Assembly: GCA_964449305.1 (NCBI GenBank)
Contig: CAYUYM010000006.1
Span: 1 to 57,460, forward strand
DNA length: 57,460 bases
DNA from: CAYUYM01 sp964449305
GTDB lineage: Bacteria > Bacteroidota > Ignavibacteria > SZUA-365 > CAYQST01
Direction of reading: 5' to 3'
Below the pieces are notes generated by a model, which did no database searches, was not told the origin of the DNA, and saw only the letters and a list, made by a program, of their open reading frames with translations. This document shows positions 26,723 through 35,511 of the stretch, one piece after another. Both the position numbers and the translations under genes were made by a program. Positions within the stretch are counted from its first letter, which is position 1; each line of letters begins with the position of its first letter.

Positions 26723-28687
26723 ATGACTGCGGCCGGCAGGGGCATCGCGATTGCCACAAACGCATCCCACACCCGGGCGTGGGCGCATCACTGTGCCCTG
26801 CTCATCGCGCTTCCGATCATCGCCCTGCTGCTGTCCCCGGATGCGGCGGCGCAGCTCCGCGATCCGGCATCGGGGGCCGCGGTGATCGGCGGTGCCCGCA
26901 CAGAACCGTCGGTGTTCCGTCTGCGCTTTGAGCGGAATGTCAACACCTTCGGCTGGGAGGCCGGGGGCCGCTCCACCGTGGGCGACAGCGTGTGGGATGC
27001 ATCCGCGGCGGAGCTGTTTCGGCGCTCGCTTGTGCGGACGGACCGCGACAACATCCGTGACGAGCAGAATTTTGAGGCGGCACTCACGCGGCGCATCAGC
27101 TCCACCCTGCGCGCGCGCGGTCTCTTCTCCTCCTTCATCTTCTCCGACAACCGCGAGATCGGCATCAACGACCTCTCGAACACGAAGATACACGCCGGCC
27201 TTGTCTGGCGGCCGTTCACGAACCTCGTTCTGTACCCCGCCGCGGGGTATGGCTTCGACAAGCAGCTCGGCGTGCTCGACCGTGGCGTCATCCTTCTGGG
27301 CCAGGCCCTGCTGGACACGATGCAGCTCGGCTCCAGCATGTTGTCGGCCGACGGATACTCGCTCAACGAATATCTCCAGCCGCGCTTCCAGCAGGACCAG
27401 CGGGTGAGTGCCGACATGGTCACGGCCTTCACCGCCACCGATGTCAACATCGCCCGCGTTCAGTACCGCATGGCGAGCAAGGATGTGTACCTCGATCCGA
27501 GCGCGGGCGACAACGAGCGGCGCTTCGAGACGCGCGCCGACGAGATCCTTTCGGTGAGCGATCAGCTCCGCTTCATGGTCTCCGACGCCTTGGAGCTGAT
27601 GGCCATGGTGGATGTGTCGCAGCGCACCGTGTCGCGCTCCCGCAGCGCACCCGAGCCTGCCGGCGGCGACGTGGTGTTCGACTCCGACATCGGGGAGTTC
27701 CGTCTGAATGGTGCGCTCGGAGCGCAGTACCGACCGGGTCCCGACACGCGTGGGGAGTTCCGTGCCGAATGGAACGAGCGGGAGGAGACCCACACGCTGG
27801 TCCGCCCCGCGGATGTGGATGCCGACATCTTCCTGCGGATGGAGAAGCTGGAGGAGCAGAAGAACAGTGTCATCGCGCAGTTCCAGCTCTCCGCACTTCT
27901 GGAGCAGACGCTGTCGGATCGCGACACCATCACCGTGCTGGGCAGCGGGGTCCGGATGCAGTACGACACACCCAGCCCGCTCAACGTGGACGACCGCGAC
28001 GAGGTGTTTTTCGTCGCCGGGGTGCGCTGGGCGCATCGGTATTCGGACGTGTTGACGTCCTCACTCACCGCCGATGCCAACCTGCGGCACACGGTGTACA
28101 TCCATGGGGCGCGTTCGGCGAACAACACCTGGAACCGCGTGTTCCGCGTCTCACCCTCGATGCTCTATGCCTCACCCCGTTTCCTCATGCGCCTCACCTC
28201 GGAGGTGCTGGCCAACTACACGGTGTACGATTTCGCGTCGATGCCACAGTCGCCCGGGAGCTTCTTCCTCCGGCAGCTTCTGATCAACGACAGCACAACG
28301 CTCTGGCTGGGGGCGCATCTTGCCCTCGACGCGCAGCTCCAGGTGCGCTTCTACGAACGCGGCGCGCTCAACTGGGACGCCTTCACCATCAACCCCGCGG
28401 CCTTCTTCGACGAACGCACGCTCGCGGTCACACTCCGCGCTGTCGCGGGCACCGTCACGGCGTCGGCGGGGTACCGCATCTTCCAGCAGCGGCGGTACAA
28501 GGACGACGGTGACGCGACCGTGCTGGAGGGCACGCTCACCACATCAGGACCGGTCGCCCGCCTCGGCATCGGCGATCCCCTTGGCACGGGGGTGACGATG
28601 GAGGGCTGGTATCAGATCACCACCGGCTCGGGTCCGGAACGCATCATCACGCCCAACCTGCTGATCCAGGCCCGCTGGGCGCTCTGA
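26723..28687 (+). CDS. Large putative outer-membrane beta-barrel protein
   Basis: 654 residues, family not recognised. The signal peptide is long (hydrophobic stretch HCALLIALPIIALLLSPDA, then AAAQ). The remainder reads as many amphipathic strands with charged turns (GALGAQYRPGPDTRGEFRAE, SLTADANLRHTVYIHG, AVAGTVTASAGYRIF) and ends in LLIQARWAL with aromatic and small residues, as in outer-membrane barrels. It is coupled closely to the FN3 lipoprotein (21-bp gap). The pair may form an outer-membrane complex (inference). The length would allow a barrel of 20 or more strands. Confidence 0.7.
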   Translation: MTAAGRGIAIATNASHTRAWAHHCALLIALPIIALLLSPDAAAQLRDPASGAAVIGGARTEPSVFRLRFERNVNTFGWEAGGRSTVGDSVWDASAAELFRRSLVRTDRDNIRDEQNFEAALTRRISSTLRARGLFSSFIFSDNREIGINDLSNTKIHAGLVWRPFTNLVLYPAAGYGFDKQLGVLDRGVILLGQALLDTMQLGSSMLSADGYSLNEYLQPRFQQDQRVSADMVTAFTATDVNIARVQYRMASKDVYLDPSAGDNERRFETRADEILSVSDQLRFMVSDALELMAMVDVSQRTVSRSRSAPEPAGGDVVFDSDIGEFRLNGALGAQYRPGPDTRGEFRAEWNEREETHTLVRPADVDADIFLRMEKLEEQKNSVIAQFQLSALLEQTLSDRDTITVLGSGVRMQYDTPSPLNVDDRDEVFFVAGVRWAHRYSDVLTSSLTADANLRHTVYIHGARSANNTWNRVFRVSPSMLYASPRFLMRLTSEVLANYTVYDFASMPQSPGSFFLRQLLINDSTTLWLGAHLALDAQLQVRFYERGALNWDAFTINPAAFFDERTLAVTLRAVAGTVTASAGYRIFQQRRYKDDGDATVLEGTLTTSGPVARLGIGDPLGTGVTMEGWYQITTGSGPERIITPNLLIQARWAL

Positions 28688-28759
28688 CGCCCACGGCCGT
28701 CACAGTTCGCGCGAAATTCGTAATTTCTCCACTCCAACGATTCTCATTCAGGAGCACAT

Positions 28760-29911
28760 ATGCAGACAAAGAACGGGACACCACCATCGGACCAGATGCC
28801 GCAGGCCTCCCCCATCCGGCGCATCGCGATCAACACGGGTGGCGGCGACGCACCGGGCCTGAATGCGGTGATCCGCGCCGTGGTGCTCGCCGGCATCAAC
28901 CGCGGCTGGGAGATCATCGGCATCCGCGACGGATACAACGGACTCCTCGCTCCGGAGGACTATCCGCAGGGGGGGCTCATCCACCTGACCGCCGAGCATG
29001 TCCGCGGCATCACGCACATCGGTGGCACCATCCTCGGCACAACGAACAAGGGCAACCCGCTTCATTACCCGGTGTCGTGGCCCGACGGGCGCACGGAGGA
29101 GATCGACCGCGGCGATGAGATCATCAAGATGTTCGCCGTGCACCACATCGACGCACTCATCGCCGTCGGCGGCGACGGCTCGCTCTCGATCGCGAACGAG
29201 CTGGCGCGGCGGGGCATGCGCGTGGTGGGCGTTCCGAAGACCATCGACAACGATCTCGACAAGACGGTCGTCACCTTCGGTTTCGACACGGCGGTGACCT
29301 TCGCGACGGAGTGCCTCGACCGGCTCCATTCCACCGCAGAATCGCATCGGCGCATCATGGTGGTGGAAATGATGGGGCGCTATGCGGGCTGGATCGCCCT
29401 GCATGCGGGCATCGCCGGCACGGCCGACGCCATCCTCATCCCCGAGGTCCCGTTCGACATCCACAAGGTGGCCGTCAAGACGCAGGAACGCATGCGGTCC
29501 GGCAGGAACTTCTCCGTGGTGGTGGTGGCCGAGGGTGCACAGCCCGTGGGCGGCGAGCGCGCCGTGGTGGCCGGAAGCGAGATCGGCCGCGCGGAGCGGC
29601 TCGGCGGCATCGCCGAGCAGGTGTCGAAGCAGCTGCAGCAGATCACCGGGCAGGAGGCGCGGCACGTGGTGCTCGGGCACCTCCAGCGCGGCGGTTCACC
29701 CACGACGAACGACCGCCTGCTGTCCCTGCGTTTCGGCGCGGCCGCGGTGCGGGCGCTTGCCGAGGGGCACTCGAATATCATGGTGGCGCTCGACCCCCCC
29801 ACCGTGCGCTATGTGCCGCTGGAGCAGGCGACGCGCCGGATGAAGACCGTGCCGCTGCAGTGCGACACGATGCAGACCGCACGCGAACTCGGCATCTCCT
29901 TCGGGGACTGA
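28760..29911 (+). CDS. pfkA: 6-phosphofructokinase
   Basis: 383 residues, cytoplasmic. It phosphorylates fructose 6-phosphate to the 1,6-bisphosphate in glycolysis. Visible motifs: NTGGGDAPGLNAVIRA (nucleotide loop, about residues 24-39), GGDGS (137-141), PKTIDNDLD (159-167, catalytic Asp in TIDND), EMMGRYAGW and LGHLQRGGSPT (sugar-phosphate binding). The two donor-deciding positions, equivalent to E. coli 104 and 124, are Gly140 and Lys160. Gly at the first favours ATP, while Lys at the second is typical of PPi enzymes. ATP use is more likely, since mixed Gly/Lys enzymes such as the trypanosomal one use ATP. One base separates it from the GH13 gene. Confidence 0.95.
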   Translation: MQTKNGTPPSDQMPQASPIRRIAINTGGGDAPGLNAVIRAVVLAGINRGWEIIGIRDGYNGLLAPEDYPQGGLIHLTAEHVRGITHIGGTILGTTNKGNPLHYPVSWPDGRTEEIDRGDEIIKMFAVHHIDALIAVGGDGSLSIANELARRGMRVVGVPKTIDNDLDKTVVTFGFDTAVTFATECLDRLHSTAESHRRIMVVEMMGRYAGWIALHAGIAGTADAILIPEVPFDIHKVAVKTQERMRSGRNFSVVVVAEGAQPVGGERAVVAGSEIGRAERLGGIAEQVSKQLQQITGQEARHVVLGHLQRGGSPTTNDRLLSLRFGAAAVRALAEGHSNIMVALDPPTVRYVPLEQATRRMKTVPLQCDTMQTARELGISFGD

Positions 29912-29912
29912 C

Positions 29913-31730
29913 ATGCGCGGCATCCATCCCCCCATCGTTCTCCTTCTTCTGCTGACTCTTGTCGCCTCCGCCTCCGCCCAGAAGCGCGGCGTGGTGGCGC
30001 TCGACGGCACGTGGAAGCTCGCCGTCGATCCTGAGAAGCGCGGCGACTCCGGGAAATGGTACGCCCAGGACGTCGACCGATCGGGCTGGAGCGATGTCCG
30101 CGTCCCGGGCAGCTGGGACGATGCCGGCCATGCCGACTTCGACGGGATCGGCTGGTATGCCACCACCTTCACGGCTGCTCCCGTCAAGGGCATGCGTCAG
30201 GCGGTGGTGTTTGATGCCGTGGACGACAACGCCGAGGTGTGGATCAACGGGCAGCTTGTTGGAAGGCACACGGGATATGGTCAGAAATTCCATTTCGACA
30301 TCACACGCCTTGTGAAGAAGAAGGGGGTGAATTGCATCGTGGTCCGCATCGAGGATCTGGCCGGCCCGGGGGGCATCACCGGTTCCGTGCGCATCCAACC
30401 CTTCCGGAAGGAGACAGAGCTGTTGAAATCGCCGTATCACGACATGACCCCCGTGGCCTCGCCGCAATGGGTGAAGGATGCCGTGGTGTATGAAGTGTAT
30501 CTGCGCTCGTTCTCACCGGAGGGGACCTTCAAGGGGCTCGAGGCGAAGCTCGCGGATTTGAAGACGCTGGGTGTGACGGTGCTCTGGCTGATGCCGATCC
30601 ATCCGGTGGGTGTGCTGCATCGCAAGGGCACACTGGGCAGCCCCTACTCGGTGAAGGATTTCCGCGCGGTGAACCCGGAGTTCGGGACGATGGACGACTT
30701 CCGTTCGCTGGTGACGGCCGTGCATCGTGAGGGCATGCACATCATCATCGATCTGGTGGCGAACCACACGTCATGGGACAATCCGCTCATCACCTCGCAT
30801 CCGGAGTGGTACATGAAAAATCCCGCCGGGGAGATCGTTGCGCCGAATCCGGACTGGACCGATGTCGCTGATCTCGACTACCGCCAGCGCGGGCTGTGGG
30901 ACTGGATGAAGGAGACGATGCTCTGGTGGGTGCGTGATGTGGGCATCGACGGCTTCCGCTGCGATGTGGCGGAGATGGTGCCCACGGAGTTCTGGCGCGA
31001 GGCGCGCGCGGCGCTCGACGCAGTGAAGCCGGTGATGATGATCGCCGAGGGGACGCTCCCCGAGGAGCACATCGGGGCCTTCGACCTCACCTATGCCTGG
31101 AACACGTACGACATCCTTGAACCCATCATCAGCGGCAGGCTCGCCCCATCGGCGCTCGATGCCGTGCTGACCACCGAGTACCATCAGTTTCCGAAGAACG
31201 CCCTGCGCCTGCGCTTCTCCTCGAATCACGACAAGAACATGTATGACGCGCCGGCGATCACCCGCCTTGGCGCAGACGGCGCGGCCGCGGCTGCCGCGTT
31301 GATGTACACACTGCCGGGCGTCCCGCTCATCTACAACGGCGACGAGGTCGGCAACCCTGTCCGGCTGTCCCTGTTTGAAAAGGTTCCGATCGCATGGACC
31401 CCCGACACCGCGAAGTTCCGCCGGCTGTATCAGACGCTCAACCACGTGCGCTCCACGGTGCCGGCGCTGCGGTATGGCACGATGACGCGCATCAAAGCAC
31501 GGCGCGATGATGATCCCGGCATCTGTGCCTTCACCCGGGACTACAAGGGTGAACGCATCTTCGTGGTCTTCAACCTCTCGCGGAGGTCCGTGGAATACAC
31601 GCTCGACATCTCCACCATCGGCGGCTTTCAACTGCGCCTTGCCCGCTGCGGCATGCGCATCGGACAGGGGACACTGGGCCTTTCGCTCCCGCCGTTCGGG
31701 TACTGGGTGGGATCGGGCACGACGAAGTAG
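29913..31730 (+). CDS. GH13 alpha-amylase family protein with GH2-type N-terminal sandwich
   Basis: 605 residues. Signal peptide at the start (PPIVLLLLLTLVASASA, then QKR). Residues about 25-170 form a jelly-roll like the sugar-binding domain of GH2 enzymes (LDGTWKLAVD, VRVPGSWDD, AEVWINGQLVGRHTGY). The GH13 barrel follows with all four conserved regions: DLVANHT, GFRCDVAEM (nucleophile Asp351), MMIAEGTLP (acid Glu379) and FSSNHDKN (Asp440). A C-terminal beta domain (ICAFTRDYKGERIFVVFNLS) closes it. It should hydrolyse or transfer alpha-glucans outside the cytoplasm. The start lies one base after the pfkA stop, so the two are co-transcribed, linking alpha-glucan breakdown to glycolysis. Confidence 0.92.
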   Translation: MRGIHPPIVLLLLLTLVASASAQKRGVVALDGTWKLAVDPEKRGDSGKWYAQDVDRSGWSDVRVPGSWDDAGHADFDGIGWYATTFTAAPVKGMRQAVVFDAVDDNAEVWINGQLVGRHTGYGQKFHFDITRLVKKKGVNCIVVRIEDLAGPGGITGSVRIQPFRKETELLKSPYHDMTPVASPQWVKDAVVYEVYLRSFSPEGTFKGLEAKLADLKTLGVTVLWLMPIHPVGVLHRKGTLGSPYSVKDFRAVNPEFGTMDDFRSLVTAVHREGMHIIIDLVANHTSWDNPLITSHPEWYMKNPAGEIVAPNPDWTDVADLDYRQRGLWDWMKETMLWWVRDVGIDGFRCDVAEMVPTEFWREARAALDAVKPVMMIAEGTLPEEHIGAFDLTYAWNTYDILEPIISGRLAPSALDAVLTTEYHQFPKNALRLRFSSNHDKNMYDAPAITRLGADGAAAAAALMYTLPGVPLIYNGDEVGNPVRLSLFEKVPIAWTPDTAKFRRLYQTLNHVRSTVPALRYGTMTRIKARRDDDPGICAFTRDYKGERIFVVFNLSRRSVEYTLDISTIGGFQLRLARCGMRIGQGTLGLSLPPFGYWVGSGTTK

Positions 31731-31829
31731 CCGCCGTTCATGGCACCCGCTGCGTGCGGTCACCCCGATTGGGACGACACCTGACGCGCACATCTGCCAG
31801 ATTGGTCCATCACTGCTTCCTTGGTGTGC

Positions 31830-32369
31830 ATGCCGATGCCTTCCTCCAGCCTTCTGTTGCTGCTTGCGATGATGATGACAGCGCTCCTTCCGGATCCCAC
31901 CCCGCCGGGTCGCGTCTCCCTTGTGGTGCACAAGGCCCAGCGCCGCCTTGATCTGTGCCGGGGTGACAGCGTGACGAGATCCTTCCGCGTCGGGCTCGGC
32001 TGGAACCCCGTGTCGCCCAAGCTGCGTGAGGGCGACGGCGCCACGCCCGAGGGAGTGTACCGCATCTGTGCGAAGATGCCGCACAGCCGCTTCCACCTGG
32101 CGCTTCTGCTGAACTACCCGAATGCGGAGGACGCGGAGCGCGGGATGCGCGACGGCCTCATCACCCGCGCGGCAGGTGCGGCCATCATCCGCGCGGTGCG
32201 GGATGGACGCTGCCCGGACTTCCGGACCACGCTCGGGGGCGAGATCGAGATCCACGGCAGCGGGTCAGGGTCGGATTGGACGCTGGGCTGCATCGCGCTC
32301 GAGGATGTGGACATCGAGGACGTGTACCGGGCTGTGCGCGTGGGGACGGAGGTGAGGATACGACCATGA
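31830..32369 (+). CDS. L,D-transpeptidase (YkuD domain)
   Basis: About 179 residues. The ATG at 31830 gives an N-terminal hydrophobic signal (LLLLLAMMMTALL). The YkuD core shows LVVHKAQRRLDL, GDGATPEGVYRIC and the catalytic block IHGSGSGSDWTLGCIAL, with His142 and Cys154. These enzymes form 3-3 cross-links in peptidoglycan or attach proteins to it, in the periplasm. A TTG at 31821 is an alternative start three codons earlier. It is followed 39 bp later by a DUF1287 gene, another likely envelope enzyme. Confidence 0.88.
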   Translation: MPMPSSSLLLLLAMMMTALLPDPTPPGRVSLVVHKAQRRLDLCRGDSVTRSFRVGLGWNPVSPKLREGDGATPEGVYRICAKMPHSRFHLALLLNYPNAEDAERGMRDGLITRAAGAAIIRAVRDGRCPDFRTTLGGEIEIHGSGSGSDWTLGCIALEDVDIEDVYRAVRVGTEVRIRP

Positions 32370-32408
32370 CCGCATCACCACGGAACACACGATGACGCGA
32401 GACCGGGG

Positions 32409-33047
32409 ATGGCGATGAAGCACACCGGGCTGCAATGGCGCAGGTCGGCAGTGATCGCCTTCACGGCGGTGCTGCTGGCCCATGTGGCACACCCCCTGTG
32501 CGCGCAGAGCGGCGACATTGGGCTCCAGTTGGTGGAGGCCGCCCGGCGGCAGATCGGCGTGACGATGATCTACGATCCCGCCTATGTGCGGCTTGCCTGG
32601 CCCGGCGGCGATGTGCCGTTGGAGCGCGGAGTGTGCACGGATGTCGTGATCCGCGCGCTTCGCGATGCATGGAAGGTGGATCTCCAGGTGCTGGTGCACG
32701 AAGACATGGTGCGCCACTTCTCCGACTATCCGCGGAAGTGGGGCCGAAGGAGGCCGGATCCCAACATTGATCATCGTCGGGTGCTGAATCTCCGGGTGTG
32801 GTTCCGGCGGCAGGGCCTGGCGCTGCCGGTGAAGGACAGCGCCGGCGCGTACCGCCCCGGCGACATCGTCACATCCACGCTGCCGGGCAACCTGCCGCAC
32901 ATCATGATCGTGAGTGACAGGACCTCGTCCACGGGCACGCCGCTTGTGATCCACAACATCGGGAGTGGAGCACGGGAGGAGGATGCCCTGTTCGCCTTTC
33001 CGTTGACGGGGCACTATCGCTTCACACAAGCGGGTGGTGCGAAATGA
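32409..33047 (+). CDS. DUF1287 family exported protein
   Basis: 212 residues. The N-terminal signal (SAVIAFTAVLLAHVAHPLCA) leads to a mature start at about QSGDIG. The DUF1287 hallmarks are AARRQIGVTMIYDPAYV, GVCTDVVIRALR with a conserved Cys, HRRVLNLRVWF, YRPGDIVTSTL and PHIMIVSD. The Cys followed later by a His suggests an NlpC/P60-like cysteine hydrolase fold (inference), which would fit peptidoglycan work beside the L,D-transpeptidase. ATG at 32409; a second ATG two codons later is possible. Confidence 0.85.
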   Translation: MAMKHTGLQWRRSAVIAFTAVLLAHVAHPLCAQSGDIGLQLVEAARRQIGVTMIYDPAYVRLAWPGGDVPLERGVCTDVVIRALRDAWKVDLQVLVHEDMVRHFSDYPRKWGRRRPDPNIDHRRVLNLRVWFRRQGLALPVKDSAGAYRPGDIVTSTLPGNLPHIMIVSDRTSSTGTPLVIHNIGSGAREEDALFAFPLTGHYRFTQAGGAK

Positions 33048-33094
33048 CCCGTGCGGCAGGTATCGGGGTGGGAGATTCTTCCATCAGAAATGGC

Positions 33095-33102
33095 TATATT
33101 TG
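33095..33102 (+). promoter_or_regulatory. Promoter -7 box TATATTTG for the polysaccharide cluster
   Basis: Exact TANNTTTG match, 34 bases before the start of rfbB, the first gene of the long co-directional cluster. No clear -33 element. Confidence 0.5.
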
Positions 33103-33136
33103 CAAGCTATTTCTCTCAAACATTTCTTGAGACCTC

Positions 33137-34168
33137 TTGCCCCAAACGCTTCATCTCTCGTCGTCTTCCATCCTTGTCACCGGTGGTGCAGGGTTCATCG
33201 GAAGCAACTTTGTCCGTGAGCTCTGCGCCGGCTTTTCCGGCCGCATCGTCGTGTTCGATGCGCTCACCTATGCAGGGAATCTCGAGAATCTGGCGGGGTA
33301 TGAGGATCGTTTCACCTTTGTCCATGCATCCATCACCGATGCCCACGCCGTGGCCGCAGCGCTGCGCGAGCACGATGTGGATACCGTGGTGCATTTCGCC
33401 GCGGAATCGCACGTCGATCGCAGCATCCACGGCCCGCTGGTGTTCACGCAGACAAACGTCCTCGGCACACATGTCCTGCTCGAAGAGGCACGGCGGCACC
33501 AGGTGCGGCGGTTCATTCACATCTCGACGGATGAGGTGTATGGCTCGCTCGGTCCGGTGGGGGCATTCACGGAGGATTCTCCCATCCGCCCCACATCCCC
33601 GTATTCCGCATCCAAGGCGGCATCGGATTTCATCGTGCTCGCCTACGCGAAGACCTACGGGTTTCCCGCCATCGTGATGCGCTGCTCCAACAACTACGGC
33701 CCGTATCAGTTCCCGGAGAAGCTCATCCCGCTCATGATCATCAACGCGCTGGAGGAGCGCCCCCTGCCAGTGTACGGGGACGGGCTTAATGTGCGTGACT
33801 GGATACACACACGCGATTACACGTCCGCCATCCTCGCCGTGCTGGAGAAGGGAGTGGTGGGGGAGGTATACAATGTCGGATCGAACAACGAGTGGAAGAA
33901 CATCGACATCGTCCGACTCATTCTGACCATTCTGAACCGGCCCGAGTCCCTGATCCATTTTGTCAAGGACCGGCCGGGCCACGACCGCCGCTACGCAATC
34001 GATTCGACAAGGATCACGACGGAGCTGGGCTGGAGCCCGGGTGTCGGATTCGAGGAAGGCATCCGCGACACCATCGCATGGTATTGTGCGAACGAGCCCT
34101 GGTGGCGGCGCGTGATGAGCGGCGAATACACCACGTACTACACCACACACTACGGATCCCTGCAATGA
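33137..34168 (+). CDS. rfbB: dTDP-glucose 4,6-dehydratase
   Basis: 343 residues, short-chain dehydrogenase family. It converts dTDP-glucose to dTDP-4-keto-6-deoxyglucose in the cytoplasm. NAD loop VTGGAGFIGSN (about residues 14-24), catalytic TDE in HISTDEVYG, and the YxxxK pair in SPYSASKAASD (Tyr156, Lys160) are present. MRCSNNYGPYQFPEKLIPL and VYGDGLNVRDWIH are typical of RfbB. The start codon is a TTG at 33137, as no ATG occurs before the NAD loop. First gene of the polysaccharide operon; its stop overlaps the next start by four bases. The partners rfbA, rfbC and rfbD are not in the window. Confidence 0.92.
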   Translation: MPQTLHLSSSSILVTGGAGFIGSNFVRELCAGFSGRIVVFDALTYAGNLENLAGYEDRFTFVHASITDAHAVAAALREHDVDTVVHFAAESHVDRSIHGPLVFTQTNVLGTHVLLEEARRHQVRRFIHISTDEVYGSLGPVGAFTEDSPIRPTSPYSASKAASDFIVLAYAKTYGFPAIVMRCSNNYGPYQFPEKLIPLMIINALEERPLPVYGDGLNVRDWIHTRDYTSAILAVLEKGVVGEVYNVGSNNEWKNIDIVRLILTILNRPESLIHFVKDRPGHDRRYAIDSTRITTELGWSPGVGFEEGIRDTIAWYCANEPWWRRVMSGEYTTYYTTHYGSLQ

Positions 34169-35511
34169 AACAGACCGCCAAACCGAAGCAGAACCTGAAG
34201 GACCGAATCATCTCCAAAAACATCACCATCGGCGTTGTGGGCCTGGGCTATGTCGGGCTGCCGCTCGCCGTTGAATATGCGCTGGCCGGGTTCAAGACCG
34301 TCGGCATCGACGTGGACCCGCGCAAGATTGACAGCCTGCGCCAGGGGGTGAATTACATCGACGATGTCAACGACGACGATCTCGCCCTCGTCGTGAAGAA
34401 TGGCATGTTCGAGGTCGAAACCGACTACAAGCGCGTCAAGGAACTCGATGCCATCTACATCTGTGTTCCAACGCCGTTCACGGAGAACAAGGAGCCGGAC
34501 ATCACCTACATCGTCGATTCGACGCGGGCCATCAAGCCGGGGCTGCGGAAGGAGCACATCATCATCCTCAAGAGCACCACCTTCCCCAACACAACGGAGG
34601 GGTATGTGCAGCCCATCCTGGAGGAGACGGGTCTGAAGGTCGGCAGGGACTTTCATCTTGCCTTCTCACCCGAGCGCATCGATCCAGGCAACACGACATA
34701 CACGACAAAGAACACCCCCACCGTGGTGGGCGGCGTGACAAAGAAATGCACCGACTATGCCGCGCTCATCACCGCCCAGGTGATCGAACAGGTGGTGCCG
34801 GTGGCCAATCCCAAGATCGCGGAGATGGAGAAGCTTCTGGAGAACATCTTCCGCAGCGTCAACATCGCACTGGTCAACGAGCTGGCGATGCTGTGCGACC
34901 GCATGGGCGGCATCAACATGTGGGACGTGGTGAATGCGGCCAGGACCAAGCCCTTCGGTTTCATGCCCTTCTACCCCGGACCCGGCATCGGCGGGCACTG
35001 CATCCTCATCGATCCGTATTACCTGTCGTGGCTCGCGCGCAAGTACGACTTCCAGACGAAGTTCATCAACCTCGCCGCCGAGACCAATGAGAACATGCCG
35101 TTCTACGTGAAGAACATGATCCACCGCGAGATCAGCATGCTCCCCATCTCCGTGCGCGATGCGAAGATCCTGGTGCTCGGCGTCGCCTTCAAGCGCGATG
35201 TGGACGACACGCGTCACTCGCCGGCCCTGCGCGTGATGGAACTGCTGCTGGACGACAACATCAGGAACCTGTCCTACAATGATCCGCATGTGCCGGAGGT
35301 GAAGGTCAACGGGTTCACACTCAAATCGAAGAAGCTCACCCCGGAGCTCGTGCAGAAGATGGACTGCGTGGTGATCACCACCGACCATTCGTCCTACGAC
35401 TACGCCATGATCGTGAAGAACGCGAAGGTGGTGGTCGACACGCGCAACGCCACAAAGGTGGTGAAGGGCAGGAAGCCGAACGTTGTCGTCCTTGGCGACG
35501 GGGTGAACTGA
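34165..35511 (+). CDS. Nucleotide sugar dehydrogenase (UDP-GlcNAc/ManNAc 6-dehydrogenase type)
   Basis: About 448 residues, UDP-glucose/GDP-mannose dehydrogenase family. It oxidises the C6 hydroxyl of a UDP-sugar to the acid with two NAD+. The NAD loop is IGVVGLGYVGLPLA; ICVPTPF and KSTTFPNTTEGYV are typical; the active-site Cys is residue 279 in GIGGHCILIDPYYL; VLGVAFKRDVDDTRHSPA opens the UDP-binding domain. Lying next to the UDP-GlcNAc 2-epimerase, it most likely makes UDP-ManNAcA (WecC) or UDP-GlcNAcA (WbpA); the exact sugar is not settled. It overlaps rfbB by four bases and the next gene by one. Confidence 0.9.
   Translation: MKQTAKPKQNLKDRIISKNITIGVVGLGYVGLPLAVEYALAGFKTVGIDVDPRKIDSLRQGVNYIDDVNDDDLALVVKNGMFEVETDYKRVKELDAIYICVPTPFTENKEPDITYIVDSTRAIKPGLRKEHIIILKSTTFPNTTEGYVQPILEETGLKVGRDFHLAFSPERIDPGNTTYTTKNTPTVVGGVTKKCTDYAALITAQVIEQVVPVANPKIAEMEKLLENIFRSVNIALVNELAMLCDRMGGINMWDVVNAARTKPFGFMPFYPGPGIGGHCILIDPYYLSWLARKYDFQTKFINLAAETNENMPFYVKNMIHREISMLPISVRDAKILVLGVAFKRDVDDTRHSPALRVMELLLDDNIRNLSYNDPHVPEVKVNGFTLKSKKLTPELVQKMDCVVITTDHSSYDYAMIVKNAKVVVDTRNATKVVKGRKPNVVVLGDGVN

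Noticed and set aside
30437..32255. Antisense frames opposite the GH13 and L,D-transpeptidase genes
   Set aside because: No start context, no motifs, and they cross gene borders of well-supported plus-strand genes.
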